The translations under genes and the position numbers were made by a program. Below the pieces are notes generated by a model. The model saw only the letters and a list, made by a program, of their open reading frames with translations. It was not told the DNA's origin and did not search any database. 33,366 nucleotides of DNA from Candidatus Neomarinimicrobiota bacterium (GTDB lineage: Bacteria; Fidelibacterota; Marinisomatia; Marinisomatales; S15-B10), in contig JASLRT010000019.1 of the NCBI GenBank assembly GCA_030743815.1, positions 1 through 33,366 of the forward strand, read 5' to 3'. This document shows positions 1 through 8,968 of the stretch, one piece after another; position 1 is the first letter of the stretch, and the number at the start of each line of letters is the position of its first letter.

Positions 1-3000
1 GAGCGCCATCGGATCATCTCGCACCCTGACGCACATGGATTTCTCCGGCAAGGCTATCCTGATCTTCCTCACGTCAATACGACCATCAGAATTCCCCACG
101 ACGGCGAGGTTGAGGCAAGCGTCTTATCCGTAGGGTTCGACGATTTCCGTCTCGGTCCGGTAGCGCCTTCGAAAGGGAGCATCACCAGAAGCAAGTCGTT
201 GCAACAGATTCCGTATCGCTTTGATCCCTTCTATGAGACGGATGAGTGGTTTCCCTCCGAAAATATCACCCTCGGCAAACCGTTCATTCTGAGGGGTGCA
301 AGAGGCGTCAATGTCCAGTTTCAGCCGTTTCAGTACAACCCCGGAACAGGCATTCTGAGGGTAGCCAAGTCGCTGGTAGTCGAAATTCGTTCAGATGGTG
401 GGGTCGCCGCAGGAGGGGGTCAGCCTCACCGCAAGAGCGAATTCGACGCTATCTACCGCGATCTGTTCCTGAACTACGTTACTGATGAATCTTCATCGCT
501 TGGGCAGATCGATGAGCCGGGAGAGCTGGTCATCATCGCACACGACAGTTTTGTGGATGCCGTTGCGCCGCTGGCACAATGGAAGATCCAGAAGGGAATC
601 CCCACCACGGTGGTTGTGCTGAGTGAAATCGGTTCTTCCAGCGAAGATATTAAAGTGTATTTGCGGACAAAGTACGAGACACGGGAGTTGACCTATGTCA
701 TCCTGGTGGGAGATGCATCTGAGATACCCGTCATGTGGGGTACGACCGACGCGGCTTCTGACCCCAGCTACGTCATGCTCGAGGGCGACGATTTTTATCC
801 CGATGCTTTCATTTCCAGGATTTCCGCCAGTTCGGTGGAACATGTTGAGGCGCAAGTAAACAAGATTCTTGCTTACGAGAAAACGCCCACAGGCGGGGAG
901 TGGTATCACAAGGGGTTAGGGATCGCCAGCAACGAGGGTTATGATATTCCGCCGAACTACATGCGGGACTGGGAACGGGCCGAAATTCTGCGAGAGATAC
1001 TTCTCGGCTATACTTATGAGCAGGTGGATCAGGTCTACGATCCCGGCGCCTCGCGGTCAGAAGTTACGGGTACTCTCAATGACGGCAGATCCATCGTGAA
1101 CTATATCGGCCACGGCTCAGGCACGAACTGGGCGACGACAGGATTCGGCAACTCCGATGCACTGCGATTAGAGAACGGCGAAAGATTACCGTTCATCATC
1201 GACATTTCCAGTCTCAACGGTCAGTGGCACGGCAAGACCTGCCTGGCGGAGGCGTTCTTGCGCAATCCTGGTGGAGGCGCCGTGGGGATGTTCTCTTCAT
1301 CGGTGAGTCCTTCGTGGGTGCCGCCTACAGTGATGCAGAAGCGTCTGATTAAACTGCTTGTGGCAGAGGAAAAACTGACTCTCGGTGCACTTACACTATC
1401 CGGTTCGCTGCGCGCACTGGAGGCGTATCAGGGCGGACGTGAGGGAGTAGCCGTGGTCGAAGAATACAATCTCTTCGGCGACTGCACTCTGCCTGTCAGG
1501 ACGGCGACGCCGACCAGGCTTGAAGTCTCCCATCCCAGCATAATCACACCGGGATCGACCACCTTCTCTGTCGCCACATCGGTTGCTGACGCCCTTGTAT
1601 CTCTCTCTATGGGCGGGGTCATCTTCGGCACCGGCGTCACCGATGAATCGGGCATTGCTGTGTTGGACTTCCACCGCGATCCTGATCAAGTGGACGCCAT
1701 GATCCTCACTGTCACAGCAAGGAACACTGTTCCGTACGTCAGAACCATCGCCGTGATGGAGCCGATACGACCGCACATCACGCTCAGCTCGTATGAGATT
1801 GATGACAGCGACGGCAACGGAGACGGCTCGACAGACTACGGCGAAACTGTCCGTCTCAGTCTTGAGTTGAGGAACAGCGGTCGGCTCGCTGCCGAAAATG
1901 TGACAGCGGTCGTTTCTACGGATGATCCCTTTATTAGCGTAGAGGCAGATTCTCTCAGGTTTGGTGATATACCGCCGCAAGCCAGCAGACTGAGTGATGA
2001 CGTCATTGTCTTCCACGTTTCACCGCTGACCCCCGACGCCCATGCCATTCTATTCTCGATCCATGCGCGAGCGAATAAGAGCGCGGGATCAGAGATGAGT
2101 TGGTCGGATAATATTGCTGTTGCCGTTGGAGCTCCGGAGCTGAGCTACGCGGGATACTCTCTTGTGAGGTTAGATTCGTTGCTCAATCTTGAAATCGGCA
2201 GAACGGAAGCCATTGTAGTTTCTATTGTGAACGATGGATCGGAGGGGGTAGAGGAGATTGAGCTGCACCTCAGTTCGGAGTCGAAGCATATCTCTATCGT
2301 GGACGGAGTGGCGATCATGACGGCAGTCCCGGCTGGCGCTCGAATGTCGAGCGCTGATGACCCATTTATCATCTCATCAGATGAGACAATGCCCCTCGGT
2401 TCGGAAGTAGAGTTCACCTTGGAGATGTCGACATCGGACGGCTACGCGGCGTCAAGCGAATTCAAAATTGCGGCGGGAGACAATATTATTTCCAGCAAAG
2501 ATGTGCCCAAGAACTTCGGCGTTAGCAGCGCTGAGTCCGTCCTCAGCATAGAAGAGTGGGTCTTCTTAGCTGACCTGGACGTGATGGTAAATATTACTCA
2601 TTCGTGGGTGGAGGACGTTGCCCTGAAGCTAGAGTCGCCTTCGGGCACTGTCATCGATCTCATCAAAGGCGTGAGCGTGAGCGGCGGCGGTTTTGAGGAG
2701 ACGGTCTTTGACGATGATGCCCCCGTCTCAATTGTAGAAGCGTCGGCCCCTTTCAGCGGTTCTTTCCGGCCCGAGGCGCCTCTGTCAACCTTCAATGGTG
2801 AGCTGGCACTGGGCGAGTGGAAGCTGCATGTTTTAGATAAATTTCCGCAGTTGGACAATGGCACCTTGAACGAATGGGCTCTAATCGTCAAGGGAGCCGA
2901 ACCACCCTGCCGCTCAGGCGACGTCTCGGCGGACGGCGACCTCGATATGCTGGACGTGAGCTACATAATTAGTCTTGTTGTGGGGATTCCCGAAAGTCCC

Positions 3001-3678
3001 AGTGACCAGCAACTGTGCGCGGCAGATTATAATCACAATGGAGAGGTTTCCATTGCCGATGCCGTTCAGCTGTTGAACGATATACTGGGCGTCAGTCTGC
3101 CGCGGCAAGTCGCCGCCGCGGGCGTTGCTCTAGAAGTGCGGGAGAAGAGTGTCGTCTTGCATCCCACTGGCGCCGTAGGGGGTGTTGAATTCACGGTAGT
3201 GTCAGAGAGTGCGGTGTCAGCGGTGAACCATGAGAGTGTTTCTGTTCAACTGAACTGTGTCGGCAAGCGGACACGGGTTGCGGTCTATAGCGAAGATGCC
3301 CGTCCCCTGTCTGAGGCAGATTTGCTCACTGTGGCGGGCCAGTTCTCCATCAAGGATCTGCGTGCGGTGGACAGGTCCGGCAATGAAATCACTGCTGACA
3401 TCGTGAACATTCCTTCTCACTTTGTCTTGCACAATCCCTATCCCAACCCCTTTAACCCCACCACCACTATCCGGTACGATCTCCCCGAAGCAGGGCGAGT
3501 ATCTCTGATCATCTATGATATCCTCGGGCGTAAAGTGGCAGTAGCAGTGGACAGTTGGCAGGAGGCAGGAGCACACGAGGTGGTGTGGTCAGCGGCGGAT
3601 ATTCCTTCGGGGATTTATTTTGTGAGGATGGCGAGCGGCGCTTTCAGTCGGGTGAGGAAGGTGGTGGTGTTGAGGTGA
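1..3678 (+). CDS. Gingipain-like C25 family secreted protein with type IX-style sorting domain (5' partial)
   Basis: The frame is open from base 1 with no stop, so the true start lies outside the window; the TTG at 199 is only an internal codon. Residues here are counted from base 1. Residues 1-60 resemble a C25 propeptide (GYPDLP followed by an IP strand). The peptidase-like domain spans about 170-500, with GELVIIAHD, a VILVGD strand, NYIGHG (His371) and DISSLNG. The position matching the gingipain nucleophile Cys is Ser404. Ig/CARDB-like beta domains follow, then a proprotein-convertase P-domain (about 835-968), a dockerin-like pair of calcium loops (about 970-1033; DVSADGDLDMLD and DYNHNGEVSIAD), and a C-terminal sorting domain from about 1143 (NPYPNPFNPTTTI, YDILGRKV, GIYFVRM). 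It is likely exported and surface-attached or released. Whether it is an active protease is open because of the Ser. Confidence 0.9.
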   Translation, partial: ERHRIISHPDAHGFLRQGYPDLPHVNTTIRIPHDGEVEASVLSVGFDDFRLGPVAPSKGSITRSKSLQQIPYRFDPFYETDEWFPSENITLGKPFILRGARGVNVQFQPFQYNPGTGILRVAKSLVVEIRSDGGVAAGGGQPHRKSEFDAIYRDLFLNYVTDESSSLGQIDEPGELVIIAHDSFVDAVAPLAQWKIQKGIPTTVVVLSEIGSSSEDIKVYLRTKYETRELTYVILVGDASEIPVMWGTTDAASDPSYVMLEGDDFYPDAFISRISASSVEHVEAQVNKILAYEKTPTGGEWYHKGLGIASNEGYDIPPNYMRDWERAEILREILLGYTYEQVDQVYDPGASRSEVTGTLNDGRSIVNYIGHGSGTNWATTGFGNSDALRLENGERLPFIIDISSLNGQWHGKTCLAEAFLRNPGGGAVGMFSSSVSPSWVPPTVMQKRLIKLLVAEEKLTLGALTLSGSLRALEAYQGGREGVAVVEEYNLFGDCTLPVRTATPTRLEVSHPSIITPGSTTFSVATSVADALVSLSMGGVIFGTGVTDESGIAVLDFHRDPDQVDAMILTVTARNTVPYVRTIAVMEPIRPHITLSSYEIDDSDGNGDGSTDYGETVRLSLELRNSGRLAAENVTAVVSTDDPFISVEADSLRFGDIPPQASRLSDDVIVFHVSPLTPDAHAILFSIHARANKSAGSEMSWSDNIAVAVGAPELSYAGYSLVRLDSLLNLEIGRTEAIVVSIVNDGSEGVEEIELHLSSESKHISIVDGVAIMTAVPAGARMSSADDPFIISSDETMPLGSEVEFTLEMSTSDGYAASSEFKIAAGDNIISSKDVPKNFGVSSAESVLSIEEWVFLADLDVMVNITHSWVEDVALKLESPSGTVIDLIKGVSVSGGGFEETVFDDDAPVSIVEASAPFSGSFRPEAPLSTFNGELALGEWKLHVLDKFPQLDNGTLNEWALIVKGAEPPCRSGDVSADGDLDMLDVSYIISLVVGIPESPSDQQLCAADYNHNGEVSIADAVQLLNDILGVSLPRQVAAAGVALEVREKSVVLHPTGAVGGVEFTVVSESAVSAVNHESVSVQLNCVGKRTRVAVYSEDARPLSEADLLTVAGQFSIKDLRAVDRSGNEITADIVNIPSHFVLHNPYPNPFNPTTTIRYDLPEAGRVSLIIYDILGRKVAVAVDSWQEAGAHEVVWSAADIPSGIYFVRMASGAFSRVRKVVVLR

Positions 3679-3798
3679 GGTTCAGAGGGAAGGGGTTGGG
3701 CGATATTGTATTCCGCTGTGGGTGCCATACTACCAGCACTGATTTTGCAGAAGTCGGAAACTTTTATCGCGTTTATACATTGAAGCGATAGATTGATT

Positions 3799-3803
3799 GG
3801 AGG
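3799..3803 (+). promoter_or_regulatory. Ribosome-binding site that fixes the htrA start
   Basis: GGAGG lies four bases before the ATG at 3808. The in-frame TTG at 3793 lies upstream of this site and has no comparable site of its own, so the ATG is the better start. It also gives a clean signal peptide. Confidence 0.7.
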
Positions 3804-3807
3804 TATC

Positions 3808-5217
3808 ATGAAAAGAGTATTATCAGTTTTCTTGATTGTATTAATTGGTGTGACCGCTGGGGCGGGTCAATCTCGATCGGCAAAACAGTTCAGCGACACC
3901 TTTGCACAGGTTGTGGAAAAAGTGAATCCGGCGGTGGTCACTATTACCAGTGAGAAGATCATAAAGTGGGAAGACCGGCGCTTTCGGCATCCGTTTGAAG
4001 AATATTTTGGCGAAGATTTCTTTAAGGACTACTTCGATTTGCCTGAAGGAGAAAGCCGAAACAGAGTTCTCGGGTCTGGCGTTATTGTGGATGCAGGCAA
4101 AGGATACATTCTTACCAATAACCATGTGGTTGAAGGTGCTGACGAGATTAATATCTTGCTGATTGATGAGCGCGAATTCAGCGCCGAAGTCATCGGGACA
4201 GATCCCCAGAGTGATGTAGCGGTTCTAAAGATTGACACCAATGATCTTGTGCAAGCAGAGATGGGTGATTCGGACGAACTTCGGGTAGGCGAATGGATCC
4301 TGGCTATCGGCAGCCCCTTTTCACGCAATCTCAGTCATACCGTTACAGCGGGAATCGTCAGTGCCAAAGGGCGTAGTCGCGTGCTGGGCGGTATCGACTA
4401 TCAGGATTTCATCCAGACCGACGCCGCCATCAATCCCGGCAACAGCGGCGGTGCGTTAGTTAATCTGGATGGTGAACTCGTCGGCATCAATACTGCAATT
4501 GCTACTGGAGGTTTCTCTCGCGGCAATGTCGGCGTTGGATTCGCCATCCCCATCAATCTTGCCAAGAACATTATGGATGATCTCGTGGCGGAAGGTCGCG
4601 TCATCCGCTCATGGCTCGGTGTTTTTATTCAAGATGTGGACGACGGGATAGCAAAAGCATTTGAACTCTCTGATCGCCAGGGCGCTGTAGTGACTGAGGT
4701 CGTTGAGGACAGTCCCGCTGATGAGGCCGGAATTAAAGTCAAGGATGTTATTGTTATAGTTGACGGCACTAAGATCAGGGACTCTTCGCATCTGAAAAAC
4801 GTCATCTCTTCATCAAGTCCTGGAACGCGCAGCGAAGTGGAGGTTATCCGTCGAAAGCGGCAGCGCACCATCCGTGTTGATTTGGCTGAGCTACCTCAAG
4901 AGGGCGCCGTATTTGCTTCACGGGAGAGCGCAACGCCCCAACTGGGAATGGATGTGCAAGATGTCTCTGAGGCGCTGGCTAGACGTTTTCAGCTTGACGA
5001 AGACGAATCTGGCGCTGTTGTTGTAGAAGTTCTTCCCAATAGTGTTGCTGCCAGAGCCGGGATTCAGAGAGGCGACCTTATAAAACGAGTGGGAGACGAA
5101 GAAGTCGACTCTGCAAGGGACTTTCGTAAGGCGGTTAGCGATGTGGAAAAAGGTGCTATTCTGTTTCTCGTTAAGCGTCGCGGCGGATCGCTCTTTATAC
5201 CTGTTGAAAATATGTAG
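3808..5217 (+). CDS. degQ: Periplasmic serine protease, HtrA/DegP/DegQ (Do) family
   Basis: A 469-residue protease/chaperone for misfolded envelope proteins. The N-terminus (MKRVLSVFLIVLIGVTAGAG) is a signal peptide. The trypsin-like domain has the full triad: His106 in NNHVVEG, Asp136 in DPQSDVAVL and Ser213 in NPGNSGGALV. Two PDZ domains follow; the first begins near WLGVFIQDV and the second near QLGMDVQDV, which is the usual Do-family layout and length. It follows the large C25 protein by 129 bases and is closed off by a likely terminator, so it is probably its own transcription unit. Whether it is DegP-, DegQ- or DegS-like in role cannot be told from sequence alone, but two PDZ domains argue against DegS. 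The gene symbol is by family. Confidence 0.93.
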   Translation: MKRVLSVFLIVLIGVTAGAGQSRSAKQFSDTFAQVVEKVNPAVVTITSEKIIKWEDRRFRHPFEEYFGEDFFKDYFDLPEGESRNRVLGSGVIVDAGKGYILTNNHVVEGADEINILLIDEREFSAEVIGTDPQSDVAVLKIDTNDLVQAEMGDSDELRVGEWILAIGSPFSRNLSHTVTAGIVSAKGRSRVLGGIDYQDFIQTDAAINPGNSGGALVNLDGELVGINTAIATGGFSRGNVGVGFAIPINLAKNIMDDLVAEGRVIRSWLGVFIQDVDDGIAKAFELSDRQGAVVTEVVEDSPADEAGIKVKDVIVIVDGTKIRDSSHLKNVISSSSPGTRSEVEVIRRKRQRTIRVDLAELPQEGAVFASRESATPQLGMDVQDVSEALARRFQLDEDESGAVVVEVLPNSVAARAGIQRGDLIKRVGDEEVDSARDFRKAVSDVEKGAILFLVKRRGGSLFIPVENM

Positions 5218-5241
5218 CTACTGTTGCCTGCTGGCTCGACC

Positions 5242-5271
5242 TGAGGGAGTCCTCAACGGCCCCCTTTTTTT
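5242..5271 (+). terminator. Candidate rho-independent terminator after htrA
   Basis: TGAGG-GAGT-CCTCA forms a perfect 5-bp stem with a four-base loop. A nearby outer GGC (5233-5235) can pair with GCC (5259-5261). A run of seven T follows at 5265-5271. The stem is short and sits a few bases before the T run, so the call is moderate. Its place 25 bases after the htrA stop fits. Confidence 0.5.
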
Positions 5272-5355
5272 ATTGCAGGAAATTTAAAGCACTTACGCTC
5301 TCGGATCATTTACCGACGATCAAATGTTTTGTATTTGACGGGCTATGGCGGTAGT

Positions 5356-5382
5356 TTTTTCAGCTAAAAAACAGCTGAAAAA
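5356..5382 (+). repeat. Perfect 10-bp inverted repeat ending on the DUF2905 start codon
   Basis: TTTTTCAGCT (5356-5365), a 7-base loop (AAAAAAC) and AGCTGAAAAA (5373-5382) form a perfect hairpin in RNA. The last base of the 3' arm is the A of the first ATG. No purine-rich ribosome-binding site separates the hairpin from the start, so it may affect initiation or serve as a protein-binding site. The role is unknown. Confidence 0.6.
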
Positions 5383-5603
5383 TGATGCTTGGTAAACTTT
5401 TCTTACTTCTCAGTATCGTCTTTTTCGCCATGTGGCTGCTGACGACCTACGGACAGACTATCCCGATTCTGGGTAAACTGGGTCATCTGCCCGGTGATAT
5501 CCGCGTGGAACGCAACGGACTGTCTCTCTATCTACCTATCGGTTCATCCATTGTGATAAGTATTGTGCTGACAGTCGTCCTGCGTCTTTTAAGCAAAATA
5601 TGA
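5382..5603 (+). CDS. Small two-helix membrane protein, DUF2905 family
   Basis: A 73-residue protein with two hydrophobic helices (about residues 4-23 and 48-70) around the conserved centre LGKLGHLPGDIRVERNG, which I recognise as the DUF2905 family signature (GRLPGDI.IER). Family members are inner-membrane proteins of unknown function. Two adjacent ATG codons (5382, 5385) could start it; neither has a good ribosome-binding site, and a hairpin abuts the first. The stop is three bases before ileS, so it is probably the first gene of the ileS-traR-lspA-rluD run. The length is typical for the family. Confidence 0.8.
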   Translation: MMLGKLFLLLSIVFFAMWLLTTYGQTIPILGKLGHLPGDIRVERNGLSLYLPIGSSIVISIVLTVVLRLLSKI

Positions 5604-5606
5604 TCT

Positions 5607-8600
5607 ATGCTGGAAAAAGTTAATCCAAAAGTCGATTTTATAGCTCTTGAGCATGAAATGCTCGATTACTGGAAAAAAAATGATGTCTTCCAAAAACTGG
5701 TAGCGGCGAATAACGGCAAGGAGAAATGGTCCTTCATTGATGGTCCTATTACAGCCAATAATCCTATGGGTGTTCACCATGCTTGGGGGCGCACTTACAA
5801 AGACGTCTTCCAGCGATACCATGCCATGAAAGGGTACGATCTGCGCTATCAGAATGGCTTCGACTGCCAGGGACTCTGGGTGGAAGTGGAAGTCGAGAAG
5901 GAGATGAATTTCAAGAGTAAAAAGGATATTGAACAATATGGCATCGCTGCCTTTGTGAATAAGTGCAAAGAGCGAGTATTACGCTACTCTGCTGTGCAGA
6001 CTCAGCAGTCGGTCCGCTTGGGCTATTGGATGCAATGGAACGATATCGAACAGTTAAACTGGTTGGCCGATCGTCTCATAGAAAATCCGGAAGAGACTGT
6101 TACGATTGACGGTCCGGAAGGGCCGGTTACCGACACGGTTGAGAATATTGTGGGAAGACTGGGCATGCCTGAACTGGGCGGTAGTTACTACACTTTTTCC
6201 CATGAGAACAATTATATGATCTGGCGTGCACTGAAGACGTGCCACGAGAACGGCTGGCTTTATCGCGGTGCTGATTCCATGCCGTGGTGTCCGCGATGTG
6301 CAACCGGAATCAGCCAGCACGAAATCGTCACAGACGGTTATGCCGAAATCACCCACCGCAGTGTCACTCTGAAGTTTCCTCTCAGAGAGATGCCGGGGGA
6401 AGCGCTTCTTATCTGGACTACGACGCCGTGGACGCTCACCAGCAACGTGGCTGCTGCAGTTGGTCCCGAGCTGGATTATGTCAAGGTAAAAATGAAGGAG
6501 TCAGGCGAGATTCTCTATCTAAGCAAGGACGCCACAGCTATTCTGGGCAGCGATCATGAGGTGCTGCAGGAACTCAAGGGGAGCGAGATGGTCGGATGGA
6601 CGTATGACGGACCTTTTGATGAGTTGCCTGCTCAGCAGAATCCGGGCGGGTGGACAGAAATGAAAGGTGTTATCGAGAACATTACTGTCAGTGCGAGCGA
6701 AGCGCACCGCGTCATTCCGTGGGATGAGGTAGGCGCTGAAGAGGGGACAGGGATTGTGCATATTGCACCCGGCGCCGGTGCTGAAGACTTCAGCCTGGGG
6801 AAAGAACACGGTCTGCCTGTCATCGCGCCGTTGGATGACGAAGGTTATGTTGTGGACGGTTTCGGATGGCTTACGCAAATGTCGGTGTCTGAAGTGTCTC
6901 AACCTATCTTTGATAATCTGAATGAGAAAGGTGTTCTCTACAACGTAGAGGAATACATCCACCGCTATCCCACCTGCTGGCGGTGTAAGACAGAACTGGT
7001 TTTTCGCCTTGTTGATGAGTGGTTTATCAGCATGGACGAGTTGCGCCCGCTCATGATGGAGATTACGCGTCAGATTCGCTGGATCCCCGGTTTCGGTATG
7101 GACCGGGAGCTTGACTGGCTAAAGAATATGCACGATTGGATGATCTCAAAAAAGCGCTACTGGGGTTTGGCACTGCCCATCTGGGAATGTGACTCGTGTG
7201 ATCATTGGACAGTTGTTGGAGATGAAGTTGAATTAAAGGAAAAAGCGGTAGCCGGTTACGAGGAGTTTGCAGGACACACGCCACATCGTCCCTGGATCGA
7301 TTCGGTGAAACTCGGTTGTGAGAAATGCGATAGTGAAATGACACGGGTGCCTGATGTAGGTAATCCGTGGCTGGATGCGGGCATCGTCAGTTTCAGCACG
7401 CTTCGTTACCGGCAGGATCCGGACTACTGGAATAAGTGGTATCCGGCAGACTGGATCAGCGAAAGTTTTCCCGGTCAATTCAGAAACTGGTTTTACAGTA
7501 TGCTGGTGATGGGTGCGATTATAGATAAGAGCCCTTCATTCATGAACAATTTTGGCTACGCTACCCTCTGGGCCGAAGATGGCCGTCCGATGCATAAAAG
7601 CTGGGGTAATTCTATCGAGTTCAACGAAGCCGCCGATAAAATGGGTGTGGACGTCATGCGGTGGATCTATTGTCTCCAGAATCCTGAGCAGAATCTGCTC
7701 TTTGGTTACGGCCCCGCAAAAGAAATTCGGCGGCGGCTAATCACCCTCTGGAATGTCTATTCATTCTTTGTCACTTATGCCAGTTTAGATGATTTCTATC
7801 CCGCGAAAGTGGAGGTTTCTGATGATGATTATACTCAGCTGGACAAGTGGATTACTTCCAGGATAAATCAGCTGATGCTGGTAGCTGAAGAGTCTTACGG
7901 CAGCTTCAGAATCGAGCGCTTCATGCGCAAAGTGGACAGGTTTCTTGACGATCTCTCAAATTGGTATGTCAGGCGCAATCGCCGCCGCTTCTGGAAGGGA
8001 GAGCACGATGGCGATAAGAATGCAGCGTATCTCACATTGTACAACGTTCTTCACGACCTGATCCGCTTGCTGGCACCTATCATTCCATTTGTGACGGAAA
8101 GGATTTATCAAAACATTGTTCGCAATCTTCATGAGAGTGCTCCCGAGAGTGTTCATCTGTGTGATTATCCTGTTGCTGATCCCTCTAAGATTGATGAAGC
8201 TCTAGTGAGTGAAGTTGATGCCGTAATAAAAATCGTAGAAATGGGGCGTCACGCACGCAACAAGGCCAATCTGAAAATCAGACAGCCGCTGGCTAAACTG
8301 GAGTATGCCACCCCGGATAAGACCTTCTCCGCAGCCGTCTTACAAAACAAGGATCAGATCCTGGAGGAACTCAACGTGAAAGCTGTTAAAGAGGTTTCGT
8401 CTACGAAAGAGCTGATCTCTTACTGTCTCGAGCCGAATCTCGCTCTTTTGGGTCAGAAGTACGGCAAGAAGGTTGAGCATATCAGGCAGCTGCTTGACGG
8501 TGCGGAATACGATGAGGTCGTTGCCGCCGTTCGCGCTGAGAGAGAGGTAACCTTTTCTGATGACGGTGACACATTCGCTCTATTGCCCGAAGAGATACTC

Positions 8601-8954
8601 ATTAAAGAGGTTCCGCTGGATAACAAATCAGTCGTTAGCGATCTTAACTTGACAGTCGGCATCTCTACGGAACTTACCGAAGACCTAATCCAGGAAGGTC
8701 TAGTGAGGGATATGATTCGCCAGGTGCAGAACATGCGCAAGGAAGCGGACTTCAACGTGGAAGACCGAATATTAGTGACCTATCAGATGGGTGAAGAAAT
8801 AGGATCAGCTCTGGAGGCGTATCAGGCTTACTTCTGCCAGGAGGTTCTGGCAGTTGATCTGAAGGGAGGTGCGGTAACTGGAGAATTCAGTAAAGATGTG
8901 GAAGTTCGGGGGGAAACAGTTACATTTGGTATTTCAAGAGTGTTATCAAATTAA
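5607..8954 (+). CDS. ileS: Isoleucyl-tRNA synthetase
   Basis: This enzyme charges tRNA-Ile and edits mischarged valine. The 1115-residue length suits the long IleRS type. The class I HIGH-type motif is GVHHAWGR (residues 55-62) after ITANNPMG. The CP1 editing domain carries WTTTPWTLTSNVAAAVG. Several Cys pairs (CPRC, CWRC, CDSC, CEKC) probably bind zinc. The KMSKS position reads MHKSWGN (662-668), a degenerate form. The anticodon-binding region and a DUF5915-like C-terminus (from about HARNKANLKIRQPL) follow. Residues about 146-192 form an insertion between WMQWN and SYYTFSHENNY that I do not know from other IleRS. It is followed closely by traR/dksA, lspA and rluD, a conserved grouping. No T-box leader is present. 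Confidence 0.95.
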   Translation: MLEKVNPKVDFIALEHEMLDYWKKNDVFQKLVAANNGKEKWSFIDGPITANNPMGVHHAWGRTYKDVFQRYHAMKGYDLRYQNGFDCQGLWVEVEVEKEMNFKSKKDIEQYGIAAFVNKCKERVLRYSAVQTQQSVRLGYWMQWNDIEQLNWLADRLIENPEETVTIDGPEGPVTDTVENIVGRLGMPELGGSYYTFSHENNYMIWRALKTCHENGWLYRGADSMPWCPRCATGISQHEIVTDGYAEITHRSVTLKFPLREMPGEALLIWTTTPWTLTSNVAAAVGPELDYVKVKMKESGEILYLSKDATAILGSDHEVLQELKGSEMVGWTYDGPFDELPAQQNPGGWTEMKGVIENITVSASEAHRVIPWDEVGAEEGTGIVHIAPGAGAEDFSLGKEHGLPVIAPLDDEGYVVDGFGWLTQMSVSEVSQPIFDNLNEKGVLYNVEEYIHRYPTCWRCKTELVFRLVDEWFISMDELRPLMMEITRQIRWIPGFGMDRELDWLKNMHDWMISKKRYWGLALPIWECDSCDHWTVVGDEVELKEKAVAGYEEFAGHTPHRPWIDSVKLGCEKCDSEMTRVPDVGNPWLDAGIVSFSTLRYRQDPDYWNKWYPADWISESFPGQFRNWFYSMLVMGAIIDKSPSFMNNFGYATLWAEDGRPMHKSWGNSIEFNEAADKMGVDVMRWIYCLQNPEQNLLFGYGPAKEIRRRLITLWNVYSFFVTYASLDDFYPAKVEVSDDDYTQLDKWITSRINQLMLVAEESYGSFRIERFMRKVDRFLDDLSNWYVRRNRRRFWKGEHDGDKNAAYLTLYNVLHDLIRLLAPIIPFVTERIYQNIVRNLHESAPESVHLCDYPVADPSKIDEALVSEVDAVIKIVEMGRHARNKANLKIRQPLAKLEYATPDKTFSAAVLQNKDQILEELNVKAVKEVSSTKELISYCLEPNLALLGQKYGKKVEHIRQLLDGAEYDEVVAAVRAEREVTFSDDGDTFALLPEEILIKEVPLDNKSVVSDLNLTVGISTELTEDLIQEGLVRDMIRQVQNMRKEADFNVEDRILVTYQMGEEIGSALEAYQAYFCQEVLAVDLKGGAVTGEFSKDVEVRGETVTFGISRVLSN

Positions 8955-8968
8955 AGAGTGAGGAACAA

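Noticed and set aside
199-201. TTG at 199 as the start of the C25 protein
   Set aside because: The frame is open back to base 1 and the upstream residues match a C25 propeptide, so the gene simply enters the window already in progress.
3751-3785. ECF/sigmaE-type promoter before htrA (GGAAACTT)
   Set aside because: The -35-like string is present, but I see no matching -10 element at a sensible distance.
5272-5606. T-box leader for ileS
   Set aside because: No T-box sequence or terminator/antiterminator pair is visible, and the DUF2905 gene fills the space before ileS.
6519-6962. 147-codon minus-strand frame inside ileS
   Set aside because: It is a shadow of the conserved IleRS coding sequence with no recognisable product.
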